Shown: positions 8,910 through 17,878 of the stretch, piece by piece
How the letters are laid out: each line of letters opens with the position of its first letter
How positions within the stretch are numbered: the stretch's first letter is position 1
NCBI RefSeq assembly: GCF_013426915.1
Contig: NZ_AP023179.1
Location: 3,800,671-3,864,670, forward strand
DNA length: 64,000 nt
Direction: 5' to 3'
From: Paraburkholderia sp. PGU19
GTDB taxonomy: Bacteria > Pseudomonadota > Gammaproteobacteria > Burkholderiales > Burkholderiaceae
The notes under the pieces: model-generated
Told to the model about the DNA's origin: nothing
Databases searched by the model: none
Seen by the model: the letters and a program-made list of their open reading frames with translations, nothing else
Made by a program: the position numbers and the translations under genes

Positions 8910-10427
8910 TTACTTCGCAACGGGCATCGTGAACTCGGCGCCCTTCGCGATGCTGTCCGGCCAGCGCTGCATGATGCTCTTGTAGCGCGTATAGAAGCGC
9001 ACACCTTCTTCGCCGTACGCATGGTGATCGCCGAACAGCGACCGCTTCCAGCCGCCGAACGAGTGCCATGCCATCGGCACGGGAATCGGCACGTTGATGC
9101 CAACCATGCCAATCTGGATCTGACGCGAGAACGCGCGCGCGACGCCGCCATCCGACGTGAACAGCGACACGCCGTTCGCAAATTCGTTCTTGTTGATGAG
9201 TTCGACAGCCGAAGCAAAATCGGGCACGCGCACCACACACAACACCGGGCCGAAGATTTCTTCGCGATAGATCTTCATGTCGGTCTTCACATCGTCGAAC
9301 AATGTGCCGCCGAGGAAGAAGCCTTTCTCGTGACCCGGCACCTTGTGCCCGCGTCCATCGACCACCAGTTTCGCGCCCGCCTCGATACCTGCGTCGATAT
9401 AACCGGACACTTTCTCGCGATGCGCCGCCGTCACGAGCGGACCCATTTCCGCTTCGCCTTCCATGCCGTTCATGATCTTCAGCGTCTTCACACGCGGCGT
9501 GAGCCTGTCGATCAGTTCGTCGGCGATATGACCCACTGCGACTGCAACGGAAATCGCCATGCAACGCTCGCCCGCCGAACCATACGCTGCGCCGATCAAT
9601 GCATCGACGGCCTGATCGAGATCCGCATCGGGCATCACGACGAGGTGATTCTTCGCGCCGCCCAGCGCTTGCACACGCTTGCCGTGCTTCGTCCCTTCCG
9701 TGTAGATGTATTCGGCAATCGGCGTCGAGCCGACGAACGACAGCGCGCTGACGTCGGGATGCGCGAGCAATGCATCCACAGCCACCTTGTCGCCATGCAC
9801 GACGTTGAACACGCCGTCAGGCAAGCCCGCTTCCTTCAGCAACTCGGCAAGACGGATCGACGCCGACGGATCACGTTCCGACGGCTTCAACACGAAGGTA
9901 TTGCCGCATGCGATCGCAACCGGGAACATCCAGCACGGGACCATCATCGGGAAGTTGAACGGCGTGATGCCCGCGACCACACCCAACGACTGACGCAGGT
10001 TCCAGTTGTCGATGCCACCGCCGATCTGATCGGTGAAGTCCGTCTTTAACAGATTCGGAATGCCGCACGCGAACTCGACGATCTCGATGCCGCGCATCAC
10101 TTCGCCCTTCGCATCCGAGAACACTTTGCCGTGCTCGCGCGTGATCAGCTCGGCGAGTTCGTCGTGATGACGGTCGAGCAGTTCCTTGAATTTGAACAGC
10201 ACACGGGCGCGCTTGATCGGCGCCGTTTCGCTCCATGCGGGAAACGCGGCCTTTGCGGCGGCGACGGCGGCATCGACTTCGGCAACGCTCGCGAGCGGCA
10301 CGCGCGACGACACTTCGCCTGTCGCCGGATTGAACACGTCGCCGAAGCGCTGGCTCGTGCCATCGATAGGACGGCCGTTGATCACGTGCGTCAGCGCGCG
10401 TACCTTCCCTTGATCTGTCTCGCTCAT
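8910..10427 (-). CDS. mmsA: Methylmalonate-semialdehyde dehydrogenase (CoA-acylating)
   Basis: 505 residues from the ATG at 10427, which has an AGGAGA Shine-Dalgarno. It has an aldehyde dehydrogenase fold with ITPFNFP (154-160), KPSERDP (181-187) and catalytic cysteine C289 in GSAGERCMA. The family converts (methyl)malonate semialdehyde to propionyl- or acetyl-CoA in valine, thymine and inositol breakdown. The usual mmsB partner is absent here. The GMC oxidoreductase follows after 159 bp on the same strand, and a LysR gene diverges upstream, so the three probably form one regulated catabolic locus. Confidence 0.92.
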   Translation of the reverse strand: MSETDQGKVRALTHVINGRPIDGTSQRFGDVFNPATGEVSSRVPLASVAEVDAAVAAAKAAFPAWSETAPIKRARVLFKFKELLDRHHDELAELITREHGKVFSDAKGEVMRGIEIVEFACGIPNLLKTDFTDQIGGGIDNWNLRQSLGVVAGITPFNFPMMVPCWMFPVAIACGNTFVLKPSERDPSASIRLAELLKEAGLPDGVFNVVHGDKVAVDALLAHPDVSALSFVGSTPIAEYIYTEGTKHGKRVQALGGAKNHLVVMPDADLDQAVDALIGAAYGSAGERCMAISVAVAVGHIADELIDRLTPRVKTLKIMNGMEGEAEMGPLVTAAHREKVSGYIDAGIEAGAKLVVDGRGHKVPGHEKGFFLGGTLFDDVKTDMKIYREEIFGPVLCVVRVPDFASAVELINKNEFANGVSLFTSDGGVARAFSRQIQIGMVGINVPIPVPMAWHSFGGWKRSLFGDHHAYGEEGVRFYTRYKSIMQRWPDSIAKGAEFTMPVAK

Positions 10428-10575
10428 GGTGTCTCCTGTGTAGGACTTTCTGATGGTCGATGCTGCAGCGCAATGGAACGCGCTTTCGCATGATCTTTCC
10501 AGCCTAATCGGCAAGTGCGTCGCAAATCCAATCAGAAATGCTCAACTGCGATATAAGGCACGTTAATATCAGCGG

Positions 10576-11475
10576 ATGGACCTCACACTGCTCCGCGCCT
10601 TTGCGACGGTCGCGCGCGAAGGCAATCTGACGCGCGCTGCCGCGCAATTGCATTTGACGCAGCCCGCCGTCAGCTTGCAGATCAAGAACCTGCAAACTGC
10701 GCTCGGCGTGACGCTGTTCACCCGCACGTCGCACGGGCTCTCGCTCACGCGCGACGGTCAGGCGCTGTTGCCACACGCGGAGCGCGCGCTCGCGGCCGCG
10801 AACGATGTCGAACGGGCGGCTGCCACGCTGCGTCAGGAAGTGCGCGGGCGGTTGCGCATCGGAACGATTCTCGATCCCGCGTTTCTGCGGCTTGGCGGAT
10901 TTCTGAAGCAGCTCGTCGAGACGTGGCCGCACATCGAAACGCAATTGCGGCACGGCATGTCCGGCTGGGTGCGCGATCAGGTGCGCGCGGGCGAACTCGA
11001 CGTCGGTTATTACATCGGCCAGCCGGACGACGACGATCCGCGTGACAGCGCGATCTTCCACGCCGTCACGCTGACGCACTTCCAATACCGCGTGCTGGCG
11101 CCGCCAGGCTGGAAAGACCGCATGAAAGGCGCACGCGACTGGCGTGCGCTCGCTTCGTTTCCGTGGATCTGGACGCCGCCCGCGTCGGCGCACAACCGGC
11201 TGCTGACGCGCCGCTTCGCCGATGCCGGCGTCAAGCCCATCAAGGTCGCAGAGGTCGATCAGGAACCGTCGATGCTCGATCTCGTCAAATCGGGCGTCGG
11301 CCTCACGCTCGCGCGCGATTCGACTGCACTTGCCGAAGCGCACGCGCATGCGCTGACGATCGTCGAAGGCATCACCGTGCCGACGGAGCTGACGTTCATC
11401 ACGCTTGCCGCGCACAAGGACGAGCCGGCCATCGCAGTGGCGCTGAAGCTGATCGAACAACAGTGGTCGGCATAA
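10576..11475 (+). CDS. LysR family transcriptional regulator
   Basis: 299 residues. The N-terminal winged helix-turn-helix begins MDLTLLRAFATVAREGNLT and continues with AAAQLHLTQPAVSLQIKNL (about residues 21-39). The C-terminal part is the LysR substrate-binding domain. It diverges from mmsA across 148 bp (10428-10575), the usual arrangement for a regulator that controls the neighbouring operon and itself. The effector is not predictable. Confidence 0.9.
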   Translation: MDLTLLRAFATVAREGNLTRAAAQLHLTQPAVSLQIKNLQTALGVTLFTRTSHGLSLTRDGQALLPHAERALAAANDVERAAATLRQEVRGRLRIGTILDPAFLRLGGFLKQLVETWPHIETQLRHGMSGWVRDQVRAGELDVGYYIGQPDDDDPRDSAIFHAVTLTHFQYRVLAPPGWKDRMKGARDWRALASFPWIWTPPASAHNRLLTRRFADAGVKPIKVAEVDQEPSMLDLVKSGVGLTLARDSTALAEAHAHALTIVEGITVPTELTFITLAAHKDEPAIAVALKLIEQQWSA

Positions 11476-11751
11476 GCGACGCACGCGGAACGCGCATGCC
11501 ATCGCGCGAAAAGCAGCGTCGCGCGATATGAGCCGACCTCATGACACAGCGAGGTTTTTGCACCCTTTCCATGCCGTGGCCTTTAACCACATCGTCATGG
11601 GCTTTTTGCTAGATTGACGCTTTGCCCGCTTTTCCCCCGCTGTTTTCCGTACCCCTTTGGTCTCTGCCGACCGGTATGCACACTCAGGCAATCGGGGCGA
11701 ACCCGTTGTCGTCAGAAGCCGTCCACGTTCACCTTTCGACAGGAGCTTCAC

Positions 11752-12282
11752 ATGGCACGCAACATCGAAATCAAAGCTCGCGCGCAGCACTTCGAGCAGC
11801 TTCGCGAGCGCGCCGCTGCGCTTTCGCCTGACGCTCCTTTGATCTTTCGCCAGCAGGACTTTTTCTACGACGTGCCGCGCGGCCGTCTGAAGCTGCGTCA
11901 GTTCGACGACGGCACGCCCGCCGAACTGATCTTCTATCAGCGCGACGACCGCGACGGCCCGAAGGCGTCGTACTACACGCGCAGCCCGGTGACGAACCCC
12001 GAAGCGATGCACTCGCTGCTCGCCACCGCGCTCACGACGCGCGGCATCGTCACGAAGGAGCGTCACGTCTACATTGTCGGGCGCACGCGGATTCACCTGG
12101 ATCGCGTCGACGGTCTCGGCGATTTCGTCGAGCTCGAAGTCGTGCTCGCGCAGGATGACGACGAAGAAGGCGGCGAAAAGGAAGCGCACGCCATGTTCTC
12201 GAAGCTCGGCGTGCCGGAATCGGACCTGGTTGCCGTCGCTTACGTGGATATGCTGAATCAGGAGCCGTTGAAAGCCGCCTGA
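11752..12282 (+). CDS. CYTH-domain protein (class IV adenylate cyclase / thiamine triphosphatase-like)
   Basis: 176 residues from the ATG at 11752 after AGGAG. It starts MARNIEIKAR, the strand-one signature of CYTH triphosphate tunnel enzymes. The basic and acidic strand motifs LKLRQF, ELIFYQRDD, RIHLDRVDGLGDFVELEVVL follow in order. Members act on triphosphate substrates with Mg or Mn; some make cAMP (CyaB type), others hydrolyse tripolyphosphate or ThTP. The exact activity cannot be told from sequence. The 276-bp gap before it (11476-11751) shows no gene. Confidence 0.85.
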   Translation: MARNIEIKARAQHFEQLRERAAALSPDAPLIFRQQDFFYDVPRGRLKLRQFDDGTPAELIFYQRDDRDGPKASYYTRSPVTNPEAMHSLLATALTTRGIVTKERHVYIVGRTRIHLDRVDGLGDFVELEVVLAQDDDEEGGEKEAHAMFSKLGVPESDLVAVAYVDMLNQEPLKAA

Positions 12283-12301
12283 TTTCCGAAATGCCGCGAG
12301 G

Positions 12302-12793
12302 TCAGACGGCGGCCGCGCCCGGCGCCAGATGACCGAGCGGCAATGGGCCGTTGCGCTTGAACGTCGTCAGCACGATGTACGAGCGCACGCTGTCGACGCC
12401 TGGCACCCGCATTAGCTTCTTCATCACGAACGACGACAGCGCGTTCAGATCCGGCGCCACGATACGCAGCAGATAATCCGCGTCGCCCACCACTGCATGG
12501 CACTCCAGCACCTCAGGCAGCACGTCGATCTGCTGCTGGAACTGCTCGATGATCGAATCGCCGTGGTGCTTCAGTTTCAGGCTGGTGAAAGCCGTCACGC
12601 CGAGCCCAAGCTTTTCAGGCCGCAGCACCACGCGATAGCCATCGACCACGCCGATCGACTCCAGCCGCTGCAAGCGCCGCCCGATCTGCGACGGCGACAG
12701 CGGCACCTGCTCGCCCAGTTGCTGGTGCGTCGCGCGCCCGAAGCGCTGCAGGACGTCAAGCAGCGCCAGATCGAAGTGATCGAGTTCTAGCAT
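12302..12793 (-). CDS. Lrp/AsnC family transcriptional regulator
   Basis: 163 residues from the ATG at 12793, which has a GGAGAA Shine-Dalgarno. The helix-turn-helix is at about residues 1-55 (LSPSQIGRRLQRLESIGVVDGY). The C-terminal RAM ligand-binding domain follows at about 60-150 (VGDADYLLRIVAPDL). It diverges from phhA with about 150 bp between, so it is probably the regulator of phenylalanine hydroxylation, as known for Lrp-type regulators beside phhA in related bacteria. It converges with the CYTH gene, 19 bp apart. Confidence 0.9.
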   Translation of the reverse strand: MLELDHFDLALLDVLQRFGRATHQQLGEQVPLSPSQIGRRLQRLESIGVVDGYRVVLRPEKLGLGVTAFTSLKLKHHGDSIIEQFQQQIDVLPEVLECHAVVGDADYLLRIVAPDLNALSSFVMKKLMRVPGVDSVRSYIVLTTFKRNGPLPLGHLAPGAAAV

Positions 12794-12804
12794 GTAAATT
12801 CTCC

Positions 12805-12839
12805 GCATGAATTGGCGATTCGATGCACGATTATCGCAT
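12805..12839. promoter_or_regulatory. Candidate Lrp-type operator between the regulator and phhA
   Basis: Half-sites GCAT (12805-12808), ATGC (12823-12826) and GCAT (12836-12839) surround AAT and ATT blocks, giving an imperfect 22-bp palindrome at 12805-12826 and a second overlapping one at 12823-12839. AT-centred repeated half-sites between divergent genes suit an Lrp-family protein. This is pattern reading only. Confidence 0.35.
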
Positions 12840-12944
12840 TCCCTTGCCACGATTCGGAAAACATGCGCCCTTTCCGCGCGTTGCCCGCTCTAGACTTGCA
12901 CGGTGTCCACTTATCGGGCAAACGTGCCCAGCCAGTCATCCGTT

Positions 12945-13835
12945 ATGTCAGTCCCGAACACCGCGAAGCTCAAGGAGCAATTCGACGCCGGCCTCGAAAC
13001 CCGCGCCGACTTCACCATCGACCAGCCGACGCATCGCTATGGCGCGGTCGATCACGCGGTGTGGAAGCAGCTCTATACGCGGCAGACGGCGCTGCTCAAA
13101 GGGCGCGTGTGCGACGAGTTTCTGGCAGGCGTCGAGCGGCTGAATCTGTCGCCCGAAAGCGTGCCTTCGTTCGAAGCGATCAACGAACAGCTGATGCCTG
13201 CGACCGGCTGGCGGATCGTTGCCGTGCCGGGCCTCGTGCCGGATCACGTCTTTTTCGAGCATCTGGCGAACCGCCGCTTTCCCGTGACGTGGTGGATGCG
13301 CCGCCCGGATCAGCTCGACTATTTGCAGGAACCCGACTGCTTCCACGATCTGTACGGGCATGTGCCGCTGCTGATCAACCCCGTGTTCGCCGACTACATG
13401 CACGCATACGGCCGCGCGGCCCTCGCTTCGAACGACGCGAATGCGCTGCCGCTGCTCGCGCGCCTCTATTGGTACACAGTGGAATTCGGCTTGATCCGCG
13501 ACGACGCGAGTCCTAATGGCGTGAAAATCTATGGTGCGGGCATCGTGTCGAGCAAAGGCGAGACGCTCTACAGCCAGCAAAGCGACGCGCCCAATCGCAT
13601 CGCATTCGATCTCGAACGCGTGATGCAGACGCAGTACCGGATCGACACGTTCCAGAAGACCTACTTCGTGATCGACGATTTCTCGCAACTGTTCGACGTC
13701 GCGCGTACCGACTTCGCGCCGCTACTGGCGAAGCTCGCGCATGCAGCACCTTTCCCGGCAGGCGAAGTGCGCGCCACCGACACCGTCATCACGCGCGGAA
13801 CGGGCGAAGGCTGGGCGACGGACGGCGACATCTGA
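12945..13835 (+). CDS. phhA: Phenylalanine 4-monooxygenase
   Basis: 296 residues from the ATG at 12945; a GTG at 12903 would add 14 residues. It is a pterin-dependent aromatic amino acid hydroxylase that makes tyrosine from phenylalanine. The iron-binding facial triad is visible as H134 and H139 in FHDLYGHVP and E180 in YWYTVEFGL. Length matches the single-domain bacterial enzyme. phhB, which recycles the oxidised pterin, follows 107 bp downstream. Confidence 0.95.
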   Translation: MSVPNTAKLKEQFDAGLETRADFTIDQPTHRYGAVDHAVWKQLYTRQTALLKGRVCDEFLAGVERLNLSPESVPSFEAINEQLMPATGWRIVAVPGLVPDHVFFEHLANRRFPVTWWMRRPDQLDYLQEPDCFHDLYGHVPLLINPVFADYMHAYGRAALASNDANALPLLARLYWYTVEFGLIRDDASPNGVKIYGAGIVSSKGETLYSQQSDAPNRIAFDLERVMQTQYRIDTFQKTYFVIDDFSQLFDVARTDFAPLLAKLAHAAPFPAGEVRATDTVITRGTGEGWATDGDI

Positions 13836-13942
13836 CGCAGCGCGCTGCAGCAACCCTTCAACCGTGAAAAAATAGGACGACCGCGTATGCGTCGATGCAC
13901 GCGGCATCGGCGCGGCCACGCGCGGCTTTAAAAGGTGACACG

Positions 13943-14239
13943 ATGATCGAGAAACTCTCTTCCGAACAACGCGCAACGCAGATCGCTCAGCTCGATGGCT
14001 GGCAGAACGTCGAAGGCCGCGACGCGATCAAACGGCAGTTCAGGTTCGCCGACTTCAACGAAGCGTTCGGTTTCATGACACGCGTCGCGATCAAAGCCCA
14101 GGAGATGGACCATCATCCGGAATGGTTCAACGTCTACAGCAACGTCGAGATCACGCTATCGACGCACGATGCAAATGGCATCACCGAGCGCGACATTCGC
14201 CTCGCACGTTTTATCGATGAAATCACGGTTGGGAAGTGA
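13943..14239 (+). CDS. phhB: 4a-hydroxytetrahydrobiopterin dehydratase
   Basis: 98 residues from the ATG at 13943 with an AGGTG Shine-Dalgarno. The PCD/DCoH active-site signature [12 protein letters not shown] is at about residues 54-65, with the conserved histidine pair. It dehydrates the carbinolamine made by PhhA so that tetrahydrobiopterin can be regenerated. It is probably co-transcribed with phhA. Confidence 0.94.
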   Translation: MIEKLSSEQRATQIAQLDGWQNVEGRDAIKRQFRFADFNEAFGFMTRVAIKAQEMDHHPEWFNVYSNVEITLSTHDANGITERDIRLARFIDEITVGK

Positions 14240-14241
14240 CG

Positions 14242-14276
14242 GGAGCGGTTGATCGGACGAAAGTCCGTCACGCTCC
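14242..14276 (+). terminator. Hairpin after phhB
   Basis: The outer stem GGAGCG/CGCTCC encloses a perfect inner stem CGGAC-GAAA-GTCCG with a GNRA tetraloop, starting 2 bp after the phhB stop. There is no U-tract (AAAA follows), so it may stabilise the mRNA 3' end or act as a weak terminator. Confidence 0.4.
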
Positions 14277-14335
14277 AAAACCCTAAGCCAAGCGCGTTAT
14301 GAAAGCGTTTTGCAGGTAATCAGGCCACCAAACCT

Positions 14336-14566
14336 TCACTTCTTTAGGCCATTCTTAAGGGACACGTAAGAATCCCACGCGGCGCGGGCAATCTCGTCCA
14401 TTCCTTCCTGCGGCAGCATGGTCTGTCGCTGTACAATCATCAGCGCATACGGCTTGGAGAGCGCGCTTGCCTCCTTGCACAGAACGAGTTCGTCACCGCT
14501 CGAAGGCGAGCGGGAACGCCAGAAATTGATCGCGGCTTCCAGTTCGTAGATCGTAATATCGGACAT
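14336..14566 (-). CDS. DUF3717 domain protein
   Basis: 76 residues, from MSDITIYELEAAINFWRSRS to the end. This small acidic-then-helical protein matches the DUF3717 pattern I know from Burkholderia relatives; its function is unknown. The start at 14566 lacks a good Shine-Dalgarno. It lies between phhB and the response regulator, pointing away from the latter. A longer frame through 14890 is antisense to the response regulator and is rejected. Confidence 0.75.
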   Translation of the reverse strand: MSDITIYELEAAINFWRSRSPSSGDELVLCKEASALSKPYALMIVQRQTMLPQEGMDEIARAAWDSYVSLKNGLKK

Positions 14567-14681
14567 GGCTGGCAGATCTGTTGAAGGCCGCTTCGACGGC
14601 ACGCCGCACGGCATTCTGTGCAGCAGGCGCCCCGGCGAACCGCGTGCCTCTTGCCCAACCCATTGTACTTGAGCGAAACCC

Positions 14682-15368
14682 ATGCGACTCCTTCTGATCG
14701 AAGACGACCGCCCTATCGCGCGCGGCATCCAAAGCAGTCTCGAACAAGCCGGCTTCACGGTCGACATGGTCCACGACGGCATCTTCGCCGAACAGGCCCT
14801 CACGCAAAACCGCCACGAGCTTGTGATCCTCGATCTGGGACTGCCCGGCATCGACGGCATGACGCTCCTGTCGCGTTTCCGCCAGAGCAACCGTCATACG
14901 CCCGTGATCGTGCTGACCGCGCGCGACGAACTGAACGACCGCGTGCAAGGCCTCAATTCTGGCGCCGACGACTACATGCTGAAGCCGTTCGAACCCGCCG
15001 AACTCGAAGCGCGCATTCGCGCCGTGATGCGCCGCAGCGGACCGCATGGCGACATGCCGCGTCCGGAAGTGTCGCTTGGCGGTGTGCGTCTGTCGGGTGT
15101 GGATCGCCGCATCTTCAACGACGACAAACCGCTCGAACTGTCGCCGCGTGAATTCGCGGTGCTCGAAATGCTGTTGCTGCGCCATGGCCGCGTGGTCAGC
15201 AAGGCGCAACTGCAGGATCACCTGACGCACTTCGGCGGCGATCTCGGCGACACCGCGATCGAAGTCTATGTGCACCGCGTGCGCAAAAAGCTCGAAAACT
15301 GCCGCGTCGAAATCGTCACGGTGCGCGGCTTCGGCTATCTGCTCCAGGAAATCCGCCAGGCGTCATAA
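14682..15368 (+). CDS. Two-component response regulator, OmpR family
   Basis: 228 residues. The receiver domain (1-118) has the acidic pocket EDD (7-9) and phosphoacceptor D51 in LVILDLGLPG. The C-terminal winged helix (about 130-225) has SPREFAVLEMLL and VYVHRVRKKLE. The pattern is near QseB/TctD/PmrA. The sensor kinase follows 207 bp downstream on the same strand. Confidence 0.92.
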   Translation: MRLLLIEDDRPIARGIQSSLEQAGFTVDMVHDGIFAEQALTQNRHELVILDLGLPGIDGMTLLSRFRQSNRHTPVIVLTARDELNDRVQGLNSGADDYMLKPFEPAELEARIRAVMRRSGPHGDMPRPEVSLGGVRLSGVDRRIFNDDKPLELSPREFAVLEMLLLRHGRVVSKAQLQDHLTHFGGDLGDTAIEVYVHRVRKKLENCRVEIVTVRGFGYLLQEIRQAS

Positions 15369-15415
15369 TGGTCGTCAAGACCGTTATGGTCTGACGGCGT
15401 CCGGGTAGTCCGACG

Positions 15416-15456
15416 GGCGGCCGCAAGCGCATCCTTATGTATGCGCGGCGGCCGCC
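15416..15456 (+). repeat. Long hairpin between response regulator and kinase genes
   Basis: GGCGGCCGC (15416-15424) and GCGGCCGCC (15448-15456) are perfect arms. Inside them GCGCAT (15427-15432) can pair with ATGCGC (15441-15446). No U-tract follows. It could be a leaky terminator or RNA-processing site that sets kinase expression below that of the regulator. Confidence 0.55.
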
Positions 15457-15575
15457 TGTGTCATTCAGCCTGGATGTGAATTACCGTTTGAACTGCCGTT
15501 TCAACTGCATTTTGGAACGCATGACTGACGCAGTCGATCATCCCTCGGCGTCGGTCTTTTACCGCGGGTTCGATC

Positions 15576-17078
15576 ATGCCCTATCCCGCCGCGAATAGCC
15601 TGCGCCGCCAGTTACTGCGCCGGCTCGCCGCTCCTCTTTCGCTGCTCGCGCTGATGAGCGGCCTCATCGCGTACTGGCTCGCGTGGCAATACACGCAGCA
15701 TGTGGTTGACCGTTCGCTCGCCGATCTCGCCACGGCCATTTCGAAGCAGATCCAGATTGCCGGCCCCGATGCGCCGATCACCGTCCCGCCGCTCGCGCAG
15801 GCGATGTTCTCTGATCCCGTTGAACAACTCGTGTACCGGATCAGCAATGGCGAAACCGAAATCGCCGGCGATCCGAACTTGCCGCTGCAAGGTACCAACG
15901 TGCGGCGCATGCATTACGCGTATGTGTTCGAGACGCAGCATGAAGGGACGGCTGTGCGCGTCGCGCAGGTGCGCGTCGATCAGCCGACAGGCAACCCCGT
16001 CGTCATCGAAGTCGGCCAGCCGGTGCATCACCGCTTTCGGATCGCCGCCGAATTTCTGGTCGCGATCATGATGCCGCTGCTGCTGTTGCTGCTCGCGGGC
16101 TGGGTGATCGTGTGGCGCGTCGTGAACCAGCAGTTGAACCCGCTGACCGATCTCGCCGATTCGCTGAACCGACAGACCCACACGTCGCTGGAACCCGTCG
16201 ACGAAACCTTCGTCCCCGTCGAAATCCGTCCGCTGACGGGCGCGTTGAACGGTCTGCTCGACCGTCTGAAATCCGCGCTCGACGCACAGCGCAAATTCAT
16301 CGCCGACGCCGCACATCAGCTGCGCACGCCGCTCACCGCCATCAAGCTGCACGCGGAACAGGCGGCCATTGCGCGCGATCCGCAGCAGACGCTCGCCGCC
16401 GTCAAGGAGTTGCGTGCCGCCGCCGATCGCGCTGTGCGTCTGTCGAACCAGCTGCTGTCGCTAGCGCGCGCCGAACCGGGCGAACAGGCCGCGCGTTTCG
16501 TGAACCTCGACGTCGCGTCGCTCGCTTTCGATACAGGCGCCGAATGGGTGCCGCGCGCGCTCGCCGTGCATGTGGACCTCGGTTTCCAGCGGCTCGACGA
16601 TCCGTCGAACGATCACCCGCTGATTGCGCGCGGCAATCCCGTGCTCCTGCGTGAAGTGATCGCGAACCTGCTCGACAATGCGCTGAAATACGTGCCGCCG
16701 TCGCGTATGAACGGTGCACGGATCACGATGACGGTCGCGCAAACTGTGGTGGATGGCGTCCCGATGGCGGAAGTCACCGTCGAGGACAACGGCCCGGGCG
16801 TACCTCAAAAGCAGCAACCCGATCTGTTCAAGCGCTTCTTCCGTGGCGACGGCCAGGGCATGAGCGACGGCACCGTCGACGGTGGCGCCGGGCTCGGCCT
16901 TGCGATCGTGCACGACATCATGGCGCTGCATCGCGGCAGCGTGCATTACGAAGATGCCGCCGAAGGTGGCGCGTGCTTTATCGTGCGGCTTCCCGTCGCG
17001 ACGGGCGCCGTGCTGCGCACACCGGAACCGCCGCGCGAAACAAAAAAACCGGCGCATCATGCGCCGGTCGATCTCTGA
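15576..17078 (+). CDS. Two-component sensor histidine kinase
   Basis: 500 residues. Membrane segments at about 20-38 and 158-181 enclose a periplasmic TctD-N-type sensor of about 120 residues. The HisKA domain has the phosphorylated H247 in ADAAHQLRTPL. HATPase_c has NLLDNALKY (N box) and GAGLGLAI (G box). It pairs with the response regulator upstream; the signal is unknown. The last codons (KKPAHHAPVDL) are encoded by a sequence that also forms the terminator of the convergent SET gene. Confidence 0.92.
   Translation: MPYPAANSLRRQLLRRLAAPLSLLALMSGLIAYWLAWQYTQHVVDRSLADLATAISKQIQIAGPDAPITVPPLAQAMFSDPVEQLVYRISNGETEIAGDPNLPLQGTNVRRMHYAYVFETQHEGTAVRVAQVRVDQPTGNPVVIEVGQPVHHRFRIAAEFLVAIMMPLLLLLLAGWVIVWRVVNQQLNPLTDLADSLNRQTHTSLEPVDETFVPVEIRPLTGALNGLLDRLKSALDAQRKFIADAAHQLRTPLTAIKLHAEQAAIARDPQQTLAAVKELRAAADRAVRLSNQLLSLARAEPGEQAARFVNLDVASLAFDTGAEWVPRALAVHVDLGFQRLDDPSNDHPLIARGNPVLLREVIANLLDNALKYVPPSRMNGARITMTVAQTVVDGVPMAEVTVEDNGPGVPQKQQPDLFKRFFRGDGQGMSDGTVDGGAGLGLAIVHDIMALHRGSVHYEDAAEGGACFIVRLPVATGAVLRTPEPPRETKKPAHHAPVDL
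17042..17068 (-). terminator. Terminator of the SET gene, embedded in the kinase coding sequence
   Basis: On the minus strand ACCGGCGCAT and ATGCGCCGGT form a perfect 10-bp stem with a very short centre, followed by seven T (17048 down to 17042). It lies 63 bp past the stop of the minus-strand SET gene yet inside the last codons of the convergent histidine kinase. Confidence 0.7.
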
Positions 17079-17130
17079 AGCGTGTCCCAAAGGGTGCGCT
17101 GCGTTCGATACGAACGGCAACGCACACTGG

Positions 17131-17613
17131 TCACTTTTTCTTCTTCGTTTTCTTCTCGTCCTTCTTTTCCGGCGCCGCGAGCATCGTGCCACGGCACTTG
17201 CGCGCGCCGCAACGGCACTCGTATTCCTTCTTCAGCTTCTTCGTCTGACGCGCGTCGATTACGAGCCCGTAGTCGTAGAACAGCTCTTCGCCCGCGTCGA
17301 TATCACGCAGCGCGTCGATAAATACGTGGCCGTCGATCTCTTCCGCTTCGCAGTTCGGCGCGCACGAGTGATTGATCCAGCGCGCGCTGTTGCCCTTCAC
17401 CTTGCCGTCGATCACGTCGCCGCTATCGAGCGCGAAGTAGAACGTGTGATTCGGTTCGTCCGGATTGTGAGGATGCCGCCGCAGCGCTTCCTTCCAGGAA
17501 ATCCGTTGGCCCTTGTATTCGATCAACCGCTCGCCGGCTGCGATCGGTTCGAGTGCAAACACGCCTTTGCCGTGCACGCCCGATTGACGCACAGCGATCC
17601 TGCGTGAACTCAT
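17131..17613 (-). CDS. SET domain protein (putative lysine methyltransferase)
   Basis: 160 residues from the ATG at 17613. The SET core starts at GVHGKGVFALEPIAAGE (about 12-28). The SAM and lysine-channel motifs are NHSCAPNC (81-88) and ELFYDYG (110-116). A post-SET zinc cluster CRCGARKC follows (C133, C135, C140). The C-terminus is a lysine-rich tail, which suggests nucleic-acid or acidic-partner binding. Bacterial SET proteins methylate protein lysines; the target is unknown. It converges with the kinase gene. Confidence 0.85.
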   Translation of the reverse strand: MSSRRIAVRQSGVHGKGVFALEPIAAGERLIEYKGQRISWKEALRRHPHNPDEPNHTFYFALDSGDVIDGKVKGNSARWINHSCAPNCEAEEIDGHVFIDALRDIDAGEELFYDYGLVIDARQTKKLKKEYECRCGARKCRGTMLAAPEKKDEKKTKKKK

Positions 17614-17878
17614 TGAATCAATCCTTGTAGAACGGTGGATGAACAAACTCGCCTGTTCGCCGATGCCTCCGCGTTCGACGCGCCGTTGCAGATGCGCGGC
17701 TTTTCTGACGCGGATAGCAAACGCGGCGCCTTGCTGGCGCCGCGTCGACATGCGACGCATACAGCGTCACAACCGAAATCGTACACGGATGATGTGACTT
17801 CGTTCAACCGTCTTACGTACAGATCCGCATCGCATGTGCGCGCGATGCGTATTTCGCGTGGACGGTCGAACGCAACGC

